From the IMG/VR virus record IMGVR_UViG_3300033182_000487, positions 1-64,000 of that record: 64,000 nucleotides of DNA; one strand, 5' to 3'. The notes below the pieces were generated by a model, which saw only the letters and a program-made list of their open reading frames with translations, did not search any database and was not told where the DNA came from. Source of the DNA: a virus. The number at the start of each line of letters is the position of its first letter. Within the stretch, counting starts at the first letter, position 1. Position numbers and translations under genes: made by a program. Of the stretch, positions 7,900 through 15,517 are shown in pieces.

Positions 7900-7935
7900 T
7901 CACAGTAGGTACGGGAGCCGGATGCTGCTCCAACC
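7899..7935 (-). promoter_or_regulatory. Type C 37-nt element, orphan copy
   Basis: Same layout as the other six copies (GGTTGGAGC, then CCGTACCTACT, 16-base spacing), but no open reading frame separates it from the copy at 7790-7826. It is preceded by a hairpin with ten-base arms (CCAGGGAATC) around a T-rich loop, probably the terminator of the gene ending at 8147. Confidence 0.65.
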
Positions 7936-8146
7936 AGGGAATCCGAAAAAAGTTTCAGATTCCCTGGGGATGCGCTGCTGGTGCGCGTTCACGCGCTACC
8001 GAAGCAGCCGGGATGGGCAGATCACGACGTCAGGACAGGGGTGGTGGGGTCGAAAGTAGACGCGGTGGAACCTCCGTTGGCCCAGAGAAATCGGGGCACA
8101 GGATGAAGCCCCCCGGCGCGTAGCCGGGGGGCGGGGTGGGGTGGGA

Positions 8147-8638
8147 TCACGGGAGTCCGGTCGGACTCCAGCAGGTGTCAGGCTTGAAGCCCACGCGAGG
8201 CGTAGGCTCGTCCAGAGTGAGGTACTGGAGCACCTCCGCAGCGTTGTCGCGCTGCTCCAGGAGGTCGGCGATGTCCGGGCGGCTTCGGACCGTCGTGACG
8301 GTCGTGAAGTACACGTCGAAGTCGGCACCGAGGGCCTCGCGGGCCTTCGTCCAGTCCGTGTCCTTGCGGGCCTCGTAGCGTTGCTCGGGGAACGTGACGG
8401 ACACACGCCCGCCAGGGACGGTGTAGCCGACGTGGTGCCCCTCGCCGCGCTCGGTGCGGGCAAGGTCACGGATCATCGCCTTGAGCGGCTCCAGAGCCGC
8501 CTGAGCCTCCTTGATGTGGCGAGCCAGATCAACGGCGACTTCGGACAGCGACTCGGCGCTGCCCCCGACGTGTCGGAGCCGGGTGGCGTCTGTGAGCAAC
8601 TGCTGGAACGGGGTCAGGTCAGTGTGGGTGATGGTCAT
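8147..8638 (-). CDS. Hypothetical protein (163 aa)
   Basis: The N-terminal half is mainly helical (DLARHIKEAQAALEPLKAMI). The middle has a strand-rich GYTVPGGRVSVTFPEQRYEA, and the C-terminus ends in a polar tail. I do not recognise the family; the helical half plus small beta region is loosely like phage Gp157-type proteins. ATG 8638 is used because a TTGGAG site and a GCGGC/GCCGC hairpin lie just upstream, the island's usual leader. No type C element precedes it, so it is probably transcribed with the gene starting at 9568. Confidence 0.6.
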   Translation of the reverse strand: MTITHTDLTPFQQLLTDATRLRHVGGSAESLSEVAVDLARHIKEAQAALEPLKAMIRDLARTERGEGHHVGYTVPGGRVSVTFPEQRYEARKDTDWTKAREALGADFDVYFTTVTTVRSRPDIADLLEQRDNAAEVLQYLTLDEPTPRVGFKPDTCWSPTGLP

Positions 8639-8728
8639 GGTTGTCTCCAATGGCGGCAGGGCCGCACAGGTAACCATGGAGGGCGCGGCAACCCGCTGCC
8701 CCCCACGGTGGGTGGGGGGGTCAGGGGT

Positions 8729-9568
8729 TTAGAGGGCCTCGTAGCACTCGACGTGGAACACGCCGCCGCCATCCTCGGCCTCACGGAAGGCCGCGAGGGT
8801 GCCGCCTTCGATGGTCTTGCCGCAGGACGCACAGGGGCAGGCGAAGGGCACAGCGACGGTCTTGACGCCAGCCTTGGCCTGCTGGGTGGGCACGGGCACC
8901 TCGTCCACGACGGGAGCGGGAGCCGCAGCCGCAGCCAGATCGGCCTCGGTCTTCGCGTCGAGCGCCGCAGCGACCTCGGCGAAGTCGGCCATGCCAGCCT
9001 GCTGGCACAAGCCAGCGAGCGGACAGCCGTTGCACTGGTCGGAGCGGGACGACCACGCGCCGAAGCACCGGGTCTGCTCCGCAGCCATGCGCCGCAGACC
9101 AGCGTCCGCAGCCTCGTAGGCGGCGCTGTTCACAGCCCCGGTCTGGGGAGTGAAGGACACGCCGTCCTTCGTGACCACGTTGAGGGTCACAGGAGCGGCC
9201 ACAGGAGCCTTCACAGGCTCGGAGCGGGTCTGGACAGGCATCGGGGCCTCCACGGGCGCAGGAGCCGCCACAGGGGCGTCCACGGCCCCGGAGAGGGCGT
9301 AGTAGCCACGGCGCGGGCAGCGGATGCTGCCCTCGGCCTTCAACTTGCCAGCGGCAAGCGTCACGGCCCGCTGGCCACGCGGGTAGGGCTTGCCACGCTT
9401 GGTCATGGTGCCCCAGGTGTCCCAGCCAGGGAAGCCGGGCTGGGCCTCGCACCATGCGAGGACCGAAGCGAAGCGCACCTCGCGCCCGAGGGGGCCGAGG
9501 TTAGAGAGAGCAGCGATGACGACTGGCTTCCAGGCGTCGGCGTTGTGGGTAGAGGGGAAAGCGAACAT
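8729..9568 (-). CDS. Zinc-binding protein with C-terminal LIM-like fingers
   Basis: The product has 279 residues. The N-terminal 80 residues resemble a winged-helix or similar small domain (AWCEAQPGFPGWDTWGTMTK). An Ala/Pro/Val-rich linker follows (about 95-130). A cysteine cluster (CFGAW...CNGCPLAGLC, near 175-195) and a C-terminal CASCGKTIEGG...FHVEC arrangement, C-x2-C then H-x2-C, are consistent with two zinc sites, the last LIM-like. It sits between a type C element and the 8147-8638 gene. It may be an adaptor for the AAA+/VWA proteins next door; that is inference only. Confidence 0.6.
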   Translation of the reverse strand: MFAFPSTHNADAWKPVVIAALSNLGPLGREVRFASVLAWCEAQPGFPGWDTWGTMTKRGKPYPRGQRAVTLAAGKLKAEGSIRCPRRGYYALSGAVDAPVAAPAPVEAPMPVQTRSEPVKAPVAAPVTLNVVTKDGVSFTPQTGAVNSAAYEAADAGLRRMAAEQTRCFGAWSSRSDQCNGCPLAGLCQQAGMADFAEVAAALDAKTEADLAAAAAPAPVVDEVPVPTQQAKAGVKTVAVPFACPCASCGKTIEGGTLAAFREAEDGGGVFHVECYEAL

Positions 9569-9635
9569 GGGTGTCTCCGTTGGCCCCTGTGGGGCACATT
9601 GAGTGAGTGAATGGGAGTGTGGGAGGCTCTTGCCT

Positions 9636-9672
9636 CCCGTAGTAGGTACGGGAACCGAAAGGCGCTCCAACC
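9636..9672 (-). promoter_or_regulatory. Type C 37-nt element
   Basis: The minus strand starts GGTTGGAGC and ends CCGTACCTACTACGGG. The TTGGAG-to-TACCTA spacing is 16 bases. It lies 68 bases before the ATG at 9568. Confidence 0.7.
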
Positions 9673-9703
9673 GCCGAGGTCGAAAAAACCTCGGCGGTTG
9701 GAG
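9665..9703 (-). terminator. Perfect 16-bp hairpin with a U-rich loop fused to a type C element
   Basis: Arms CTCCAACCGCCGAGGT (9665-9680) and their exact complement (9688-9703) surround a seven-base loop. The hairpin begins nine bases after the stop codon of the AAA+ gene. Its downstream arm is also the GGTTGGAG half of the next type C element, so termination and the next promoter-like site share bases. There is no T-run after the stem, so it is not a textbook intrinsic terminator. Confidence 0.55.
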
Positions 9704-9711
9704 CCGGAGGA

Positions 9712-10911
9712 CTACAAGTCCTCGTCGGCGAACACGCCACCAGTGACGTGCGCGTCGATGAGGGACTTGGCGATCAGCCGGTTGTCCGGGTCGAGCCGGT
9801 CCAGCCACGCGCGGAAGCCCTTCTTGAGCAGACCCTTCGGCGGGGTGCCGTTGGCCAGCCACAGGAGGTCATCGCACTCGGCGAGGATCTCGCAGAGACC
9901 CCGGTGGGTGAGATCAGCCTCCAGGTCCATGTCGGCCTCGCCCTTGATGGCGAGCCGGATCGCGCCGCAGGCCGCGCCCAACTCGTCGAACAGGGCCGGA
10001 GCCTTGCTGGCGAGGTCAGCGAACTTGCCACGCAGGATCGCGCCCTCGTCCTTCCAGTCGAGGTACTCGGCCTCCACGAAGCGGCCCATGCGGTCAAGCA
10101 GGGACGCATCCATGGCACGGCTGGACATGCGACCGTCCACGTCGCCCGTCCCGCACGAGTTCGCCGTGAAGGCGAAGCGGGTGCCGGGGAACAGGGTGTG
10201 GACCCGACCCGTGGGGCCGACGAGCCGCTTGGAGGTGGTGTCCAGCATGAGCCGGAACTCCTCCAACTGCTCGGGGGTGCCCCGGTCAACGTCACTGAAA
10301 CAGATCAGCGCCGGGTAACGCTTCCCGTCGGTGCCCTCGATGCCGTGAACCAGCGCATCCCAGAGGATGCCGTAGGACCACGAGGTGCCCTGGGAGTCGA
10401 TCTCGCGGCTGTAAAACCACCGCTTGACGTCGGTCCCGCTGGTGAAGGTGTAGATCAGGCTCGGGGTGCGCGTGTCGGCGCAGTAGGCCGAGATCGCCGC
10501 GTCCTTGCCCGTGCCGCTCGGACCCCAGTAAAAGACGGGGTGCCCACGGCGCAGCGCCAGGACGACGCGACGAGCGCGCTCCAGCGCCTTGCCCGTGGAC
10601 GGCCACTGGTAGCCGTCGGGCTTGGGCAGGCACTGACCCTCCGCGATGTTGACGTTGACGGGCGCGGCAACGCCCATCATGTCATGGGAGAGGGTGGCCA
10701 GCGCAGGAGCGGGCTGGCGACGACGGCCCTTGCGCTTGTCCATGACGCCCTGGATCAGGGCGTGGGACACGGTCGCAGCACCGGGGTGCTGGGCGAGGTA
10801 GTCGGCCACCGAGAGGCCGTGGGCCTCGCGCAGGTGGTCGAGGAGGGAGTGGCTCTTGTGGCCACAGATCGCGCAGACGGCGCGGTCATCAACAAGGTGA
10901 AGTGCAGGCAT
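9712..10911 (-). CDS. CobS/MoxR-like AAA+ ATPase
   Basis: A 399-residue protein. Residues 13-45 form a MucR/Ros-like zinc finger (CAICGH...HLREAHGLSVADYLAQHPGA). The AAA+ core has Walker A GPSGTGKD (130-137), Walker B ALICFSDVD (201-209), a sensor-1 FTANS (248-252) and an arginine-finger segment LLDRMGR (271-277). This is the CobS branch of MoxR ATPases, which remodel partners together with VWA proteins. The neighbouring VWA and HEAWH genes strongly support that role here. The name does not imply cobalamin synthesis; phages carry CobS homologues without that pathway. ATG 10911 is set by the GCCCC/GGGGC leader and CGGAG. Confidence 0.85.
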   Translation of the reverse strand: MPALHLVDDRAVCAICGHKSHSLLDHLREAHGLSVADYLAQHPGAATVSHALIQGVMDKRKGRRRQPAPALATLSHDMMGVAAPVNVNIAEGQCLPKPDGYQWPSTGKALERARRVVLALRRGHPVFYWGPSGTGKDAAISAYCADTRTPSLIYTFTSGTDVKRWFYSREIDSQGTSWSYGILWDALVHGIEGTDGKRYPALICFSDVDRGTPEQLEEFRLMLDTTSKRLVGPTGRVHTLFPGTRFAFTANSCGTGDVDGRMSSRAMDASLLDRMGRFVEAEYLDWKDEGAILRGKFADLASKAPALFDELGAACGAIRLAIKGEADMDLEADLTHRGLCEILAECDDLLWLANGTPPKGLLKKGFRAWLDRLDPDNRLIAKSLIDAHVTGGVFADEDL

Positions 10912-10979
10912 GGTGTCTCCGTTGGCCCCTTGCTGGGGCACTGTGAGTGGAAGGGAATGAGAGAGGGTCAGGAGCGACC

Positions 10980-11016
10980 CTCGTAGTAGGTACGGAAGCC
11001 CGGTCAGGCTCCAACC
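10980..11016 (-). promoter_or_regulatory. Type C 37-nt element
   Basis: The minus strand starts GGTTGGAGC and ends CCGTACCTACTACGAG. It begins about 18 bases after the SWIM gene stop, and CCCGGTC/GACCGGG arms flank its TTGGAG core. It serves the AAA+ gene at 10911. Confidence 0.7.
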
Positions 11017-11033
11017 AGACCGGGCGAACTTTT

Positions 11034-11417
11034 TCAGTCGAACATGGCGAGCATCGCCTTGAGCAGGCGGTACTCGTCGCGACGGGCAGCGATGTACCGC
11101 TCGCCGACGGCGATGATGTGCTTGCACACCATGCCGCGATCCTGGTGGTCGCGGCAGGTGCAGGACATGCGGCGGACACGGCCACGGACGGGGCCTTCGA
11201 TGACCACGTTGTAGACGGTGTCGCTGGTCGCGCTCTCCACGGTCGCCGTGATGGCTCCCGTGCTCTTGCTCTCGACCGCCTTGACGACGGCGACGGTCGC
11301 CGCGCGCTGGGCACGGCGGGACTCGGCACCGTCCAACAGGATGCGGACGGCCTTGCCGCGCTCGATCAGCGTGGCCTGCCGAGACTCGATCTCGGCGATG
11401 GTGATTGCCTTGGACAT
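11034..11417 (-). CDS. SWIM zinc-finger protein
   Basis: This 127-residue protein carries the SWIM signature C-x-C...C-x-H at Cys86, Cys88, Cys98 and His100 (SCTCRDHQDRGMVCKH), with the usual helix after it (IIAVGERYIAARRDEY). SWIM domains mediate DNA or protein contacts. In many bacteria a SWIM protein is encoded beside a MoxR ATPase and a VWA protein (the E. coli yehLMPQ type of cluster), and that trio is reproduced here. The N-terminal 60 residues are helical. The ATG follows CCGGAGG and a type C element. Confidence 0.85.
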   Translation of the reverse strand: MSKAITIAEIESRQATLIERGKAVRILLDGAESRRAQRAATVAVVKAVESKSTGAITATVESATSDTVYNVVIEGPVRGRVRRMSCTCRDHQDRGMVCKHIIAVGERYIAARRDEYRLLKAMLAMFD

Positions 11418-11444
11418 AGGATGCCTCCGGGGTTTGATGTTGGG

Positions 11445-11481
11445 TTCATAGGGGGTACGGAAGCCCGCCGACGCTCCAACC
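11445..11481 (-). promoter_or_regulatory. Type C 37-nt element
   Basis: The most divergent copy: GGTTGGAGC is intact, but the distal half reads CCGTACCCCCTATGAA. The 16-base spacing is kept. It precedes the SWIM gene and lies in the roughly 400-bp divergent interval between leftward and rightward units. Confidence 0.6.
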
Positions 11482-11726
11482 AGCCGGGCCAGATTATTTC
11501 GGCCCATGGGGTGTCTTACTCGATGATCCCACGTCGCCGACCCCCTGCCCGCCATCCCCTCTACTGCGTAGAGGGGATGGCGGATTTCTCGAAATCCTTG
11601 TTGCGGGGCTGGGGTCACTGGGATCACGGCGCTGGGGTCGCTGTTGCACCAGGTGAGAGATCGCTCCCCCACGATCCCGCGCCAACGCCCGCTTTCGCGC
11701 TTTTTCGGGCTTTTTTGGGGCTGGGT

Positions 11727-11763
11727 GGTTGGAGCGTGGTTGGGTTCCCGTATCTCCAATGTG
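11727..11763 (+). promoter_or_regulatory. Type C 37-nt element
   Basis: The plus strand starts GGTTGGAGC and continues through CCCGTATCTCCAATGTG, with the same 16-base spacing. Two T-runs (CTTTTTC and CTTTTTTGG) lie just upstream. It precedes the gene at 11834. Confidence 0.65.
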
Positions 11764-11833
11764 GGGGCACACCTGCCCCCCCTCCCTTCCCTTCACACTC
11801 AACGTGCCGCGACGAGCGGCCACTGGAGACACC

Positions 11834-12937
11834 ATGAGCAAGCAAACCGCCCCACAGGGCACCCTGACCTTGGATGGTCGCAAGTGGATCGGAGCCGCGC
11901 AGGCTTCGGTCAACTCGATCCTCGGCAACGACGCCCCGAAGGTCTCGTCGCGAGGCCAGCAGTTTTTCAATATCAATAGGTGGACTGCTCGGACCCTGTT
12001 CGCGAAGTTGGCCGAGTCGATCAAGTACGGCAACGTGATGGACGAGTGGACCGTCCGCAACGCCATCGCCCTCGCCAACGGCACCAGTGTGCCGAACCGG
12101 GAGATCGTCATCGCGGCGGTCCCTGACCGCATCCCAACGTGGCTGGCCCGGTCCAGCGTCGGGGGCCGCTACCACGAGGCGTGGCACGACCTGTACTCGT
12201 GTACCCGTGACCTCGACTTCGACGAGGTCTTCGGTCCGCTGATGCAGCGGTGGCCGATGCTCGCTGACTGGAGCCCGTTCGTCGGTGCCGTGCTCACCTG
12301 GGGCAACGTCATCGAAGACATCCGCATCGAGCGGCATGGCTGCAAGGAGCATCCCGGCTCCCAGGACAAGATGCAAGACTTGCAGGACTTGATCCTCAAG
12401 TTGGAGGCCGACGGTCGCACGGCTGCGGAGCACAAGGGCCTGCCCACGAACGACGACATGGCTGTGGTCATGGGCGCGTTCCGTGATCTCGGACTCGGCT
12501 ACGAGACCGAGGCCCAGCAGGCTGCGCTCGCTGGCTACCAGCAGCGGTCGCCCGCTGGCTGGCGTCTGGTCACCCAGGGTGCCCTTAAGCCCCTCCTGGA
12601 CCGTGCCATCACCATGGGTCGGGACGATGATCTCGGTCACTGGTGGCTCGCCATGGAGGTCGTGGCTGTGCTCGCGACCCTCGGCCAGCAGCCGCAGGGA
12701 CGTCCCCAGCCTCCGCAGGACGGCGGCGGCGAGGGCCAGCCCGGTCAGCCCCAGCCCGACGGTGAGGGCGGTGAGGGCGGCGACAGTAAGCCTCCCCGGT
12801 TCCCCCTGTTCAAGGTGGGCGACCGTGCGAAGGCGAAGCGCGGCCCCCATCGCGGCAAGATCGTGGAGGTCACGTTCGCTGGTCCTCCCGACGAGGACGG
12901 GCGGCAGACCCTCAAGTTCGCCCCGGTCCTCGACTGA
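11834..12937 (+). CDS. CobT-type protein with HEAWH metallopeptidase-like motif and KOW domain
   Basis: A 367-residue protein. HEAWH at 114-118 and NVIEDIRIE at 158-166 give an HExxH plus downstream glutamate pattern, as in zincin-like metallopeptidases and in the N-terminal metallopeptidase-like domain that accompanies VWA domains (DUF2201_N type). A Pro/Gly/Gln-rich linker (about 280-320) leads to a KOW-like end (FKVGDRAKAKRGPHRGKIVEV). In CobT-type systems this part and the VWA part are often one chain; here they are consecutive genes. ATG 11834 follows GGAGACACC. Peptidase activity is inferred from the motif only. Confidence 0.7.
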   Translation: MSKQTAPQGTLTLDGRKWIGAAQASVNSILGNDAPKVSSRGQQFFNINRWTARTLFAKLAESIKYGNVMDEWTVRNAIALANGTSVPNREIVIAAVPDRIPTWLARSSVGGRYHEAWHDLYSCTRDLDFDEVFGPLMQRWPMLADWSPFVGAVLTWGNVIEDIRIERHGCKEHPGSQDKMQDLQDLILKLEADGRTAAEHKGLPTNDDMAVVMGAFRDLGLGYETEAQQAALAGYQQRSPAGWRLVTQGALKPLLDRAITMGRDDDLGHWWLAMEVVAVLATLGQQPQGRPQPPQDGGGEGQPGQPQPDGEGGEGGDSKPPRFPLFKVGDRAKAKRGPHRGKIVEVTFAGPPDEDGRQTLKFAPVLD

Positions 12938-12960
12938 TCGCGACTTTTTCGGAGCCGGGT

Positions 12961-12997
12961 GGTTGGAGCGCCACCCGGCTCCCGTATCTACTACGAG
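12961..12997 (+). promoter_or_regulatory. Type C 37-nt element inside a 12-bp hairpin
   Basis: GGTTGGAGC to TATCTACTACGAG, 16-base spacing. The TTGGAGCG core is the loop of a perfect hairpin with arms GGAGCCGGGTGG and CCACCCGGCTCC, preceded by CTTTTTC. It separates the CobT-type gene from the VWA gene. Confidence 0.7.
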
Positions 12998-13063
12998 GGG
13001 CACCTTCGCCCCCACTCCCTTCCCATTCACATCCCGTGCCCCACAGGGGGCCAAGGAGACACC

Positions 13064-14647
13064 ATGCTTACTTCAATCCTTGAGCGTCTCGGCGCTGCCA
13101 TCTTCGGCAGCAACGAAGACCTCTCCCCCATGCCCCAGCCCAGCGACGACCAGTCCGGCGGCAAGGGCGACAGCAACGACGACACCGACACCGAGCAGGA
13201 CGACGAGTCCGGCGAGGGTGGCGAGTCGGGCGAGTCCGGCGACGACGAGCAGGACGGCGACAGCGCCGACGGTGAGTCCGGCCAGGACGGCGACGACGGC
13301 GACGAGTCCGACGGTTCCGGTGACGGTTCCGAGGACGGCGACGACGGCGAAGGCTCCGACGACGACGGCAGCGACGGTGGCGACACCGACGGTGACCAGC
13401 CCGGAGACTCCGACGGCGGCGAGTCCGGCGGCGGCGATTCCGACGGCGAGTCGGGCGAGTCCGACGCCGACGGTGGCGAGCAGACCGACGACGTGGACCC
13501 GAACAGCGACAAGACCGCTGGCGGCCACGACGACCAGGGCGAGTTCGCCGAGGCCCTGATCGACGGGCTCAAGGCTCCCCAGGATCACATCCTGGACGCT
13601 GCGGACGCTCTCCAGCAGGCCACCGACTCCTGCCGCACGGAGGACGACGTCCAGCCCGGTGAGCAGGTCTGGCGTCCCTACGACCCAGAGGACGACCTGA
13701 TCGCGAAGCCGAAGGGCGACAAGGTCCAGTCCGCGATCCTCCACAAGGAGGCGAAGGTCATCACCGCTGCCCTGCGGACGCAGTTTCGGCGGCGCTTCCT
13801 CGCTGCCCGGAACCCCCGTGAGCAGCACGGCGTCCGGCGCGGCAAGGATCTGTCCGAGCGGCGTCTCGTCGAGTCCTTCGTCGAGATCAAGTCCGGTGTG
13901 CGGCCCAGCCGTCCCGACTACAAGATCACCGCCCAGCAGGACGTGAGCCTGTGCCTCGGTGTGGTCATCGACCAGTCCGGGTCTATGCACGGTCGCGAGC
14001 AGCACGCTGCTGCGGTGTCCGCGCTCGCCATGGCTGAGGCGTTCGATAGCCTCAACGCTCCGGTGATGGTCTGTGGTCCCCGGAACGGTGGCCGTGGTGT
14101 CCGTGGTGGTCGTCAAGGCTACTTGACGGACTACTACCACGAGGACAGCCACACGGGTCAGACGGGCTACGGCGTGGGCACCGGCTCGCTGCAATACCAC
14201 CGTCACGAGCGCATCGTGCTGGACGTCTTCAAGGACTGGGACGAGTCCTTCAAGCAGGTCAAGCACCGTTTCAGCAGTGTCCAGGCCACTGGCTCGACGC
14301 CCCTGTCGGACGGCATCCAGTTCGCCCTCCAGGAGTTGTCCAACCGCCCCGAGCGTCACCGGATCATCGTGGTCCTGACCGACGGCGAGCCGGACCACCG
14401 TGCTGTGGTGAAGCGCCAGATCCGGCTGGCCCGCGAGGCCGGGATCACCGTGATCGGTGTCGGCATCAGCGGTGCCGAGTACGCGGTGCCCGCCCTGTTC
14501 GTTGACCACCACATCGTGGTCAACGATCTCCAGGAGTTGCCGAAGCGCATGATCGAGGTCGTGGGTGCCATCGTGTTCCCCCGCACTGCGAAGCGCGCGG
14601 CCCTGGACGGTCGTGTGGGCTCCAAGCGAGCCCGCCGCCGGGCGTAG
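13064..14647 (+). CDS. VWA-domain protein with a long acidic linker (CobT C-terminal type)
   Basis: A 527-residue protein. Residues about 25-150 are almost only Asp, Gly, Ser and Glu, strongly acidic and surely disordered. The C-terminal half is a von Willebrand A domain with a complete MIDAS: D-x-S-x-S as DQSGSM from Asp303, the threonine of STPLSDG, and the aspartate of VVLTDGEPD. Such proteins are the metal-dependent adaptors of MoxR/CobS ATPases. The basic stretch FRRRFLAARNPREQHGVRRGKDLSERR lies before the VWA fold. The start has the GCCCC/GGGGGC leader and AAGGAG. Confidence 0.85.
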   Translation: MLTSILERLGAAIFGSNEDLSPMPQPSDDQSGGKGDSNDDTDTEQDDESGEGGESGESGDDEQDGDSADGESGQDGDDGDESDGSGDGSEDGDDGEGSDDDGSDGGDTDGDQPGDSDGGESGGGDSDGESGESDADGGEQTDDVDPNSDKTAGGHDDQGEFAEALIDGLKAPQDHILDAADALQQATDSCRTEDDVQPGEQVWRPYDPEDDLIAKPKGDKVQSAILHKEAKVITAALRTQFRRRFLAARNPREQHGVRRGKDLSERRLVESFVEIKSGVRPSRPDYKITAQQDVSLCLGVVIDQSGSMHGREQHAAAVSALAMAEAFDSLNAPVMVCGPRNGGRGVRGGRQGYLTDYYHEDSHTGQTGYGVGTGSLQYHRHERIVLDVFKDWDESFKQVKHRFSSVQATGSTPLSDGIQFALQELSNRPERHRIIVVLTDGEPDHRAVVKRQIRLAREAGITVIGVGISGAEYAVPALFVDHHIVVNDLQELPKRMIEVVGAIVFPRTAKRAALDGRVGSKRARRRA

Positions 14648-14720
14648 CCCTTCCCCGCCCCTGGGGGCCCTCACGGGCTCCTGGGGGCTTTCCCCTTCCA
14701 CCCTTGACCAAGGAGACCCC

Positions 14721-14921
14721 ATGGACGTCAATGACATGGGCGACGGGCGCATCGCGCTCACCGGGACCAAAGACGAGTTGGACGCCGCGACCCTTTGGGC
14801 GCGGGCCGTGCTCCACATGGCCTTCGGTCCCGAGGCGGGCGAGGAACGCTTCCGTGCCGTTCCGGCACTGGCTGTGCTCCTCGCCTACCGGGAACACGTC
14901 GCCAACGCCCCCGAGTGTTGA
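14721..14921 (+). CDS. Small acidic protein, last gene of the island
   Basis: Sixty-six residues, helical, no recognised family. ATG 14721 follows CCAAGGAGACCCC, matching the island's style of ribosome site. It is probably co-transcribed with the VWA gene, since no type C element lies between, and is followed by a strong terminator. Confidence 0.6.
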   Translation: MDVNDMGDGRIALTGTKDELDAATLWARAVLHMAFGPEAGEERFRAVPALAVLLAYREHVANAPEC

Positions 14922-14937
14922 TCCCCCATCCACCCAG

Positions 14938-14975
14938 ACAGGCCCCCCGACCGCTTCGTGCGGCGGGGGGCCTGT
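14938..14975 (+). terminator. Strong GC-rich terminator hairpin
   Basis: About 16 base pairs with a single bulged A and a TTCGT loop. The outer arm begins ACAGGCCCCCCG and the partner ends CGGGGGGCCTGT, followed by TCGTTCGTT. It closes the rightward half of the island. Confidence 0.75.
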
Positions 14976-15180
14976 TCGTTCGTTGGCCCTCGGCGCTACC
15001 CCTCCACGGTGGCCCTCCGGGGGCCGACCTCTCCCCCCACCGAGAAATCTGTGGAACCGGCGACATAAATCATGGGGGCCCCCCGGCCTGTCATGACGGG
15101 CGCATTGAAACCGCGTGGAAAACCGAAACGCTGATCCCAACCCCCCTTGCCATCCCCTTTCCCTGCGGGAACTGGAGCGG

Positions 15181-15245
15181 CGCGAGGAGGAGGAGGAGGA
15201 GGAGGAGGAGCGGCGCGAGGAGGAGGAGCGGAGGAGGAGCGGTTG
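15181..15245 (+). repeat. GGA/GAG purine tract
   Basis: An almost uninterrupted purine run built from GGA units with interspersed GCG. It is the counterpart of the tract at 6126-6163 on the other side of the CobS/VWA island. Confidence 0.7.
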
Positions 15246-15390
15246 GTCAGCGCGAGCGAGGAGCGGTTGGTGTCTCCCACAGAGGGGGCCTCTCTCACAC
15301 AGGATCACAGGATCACGAGATCAATGACTCCCCGGCTGCGAAATAGTTTCGCGGCTGGTCCCAGAACAGAAATCTCAACCCCCTACGGCT

Positions 15391-15433
15391 TCCTACGGTT
15401 GCCAGCCGTTGCCAGCCGTTGCCTACGGTTGCC
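15391..15433 (+). repeat. Tandem 10-bp iteron-like repeats
   Basis: The unit GCCAGCCGTT occurs twice in tandem, followed by GCCTACGGTT and flanked by CTACGGTT and GCC, giving a regular 10-bp period over about 40 bp. The array sits about 85 bp before the 15518 gene. Ten-base phasing suits binding of a protein along one face of the helix. Confidence 0.6.
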
Positions 15434-15517
15434 ATCTGCCCTGTGGCCTCGGGGGAAGTCGGGGGAAGGAAGCATGGTTCACATCGGTACTCTACGGAGA
15501 AATCTTTGGGAGGTCCG

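Larger units (their letters stand above)
14976..15517. other. Non-coding interval with purine tract, hairpin and tandem repeats
   Basis: I see no convincing gene. Besides the repeats listed separately it holds two GGATCAC words (near 15300-15320) and a short palindrome GCGAAA-TAG-TTTCGC near 15338-15352. Together these resemble a replication-origin or control region, but nothing decisive is present. Confidence 0.4.

Noticed and set aside
9712-14647. Cobalamin-biosynthesis interpretation of the CobS/CobT-like genes
   Set aside because: No CobN or other corrin genes are present; the AAA+/VWA pair is better read as a chaperone-like system.
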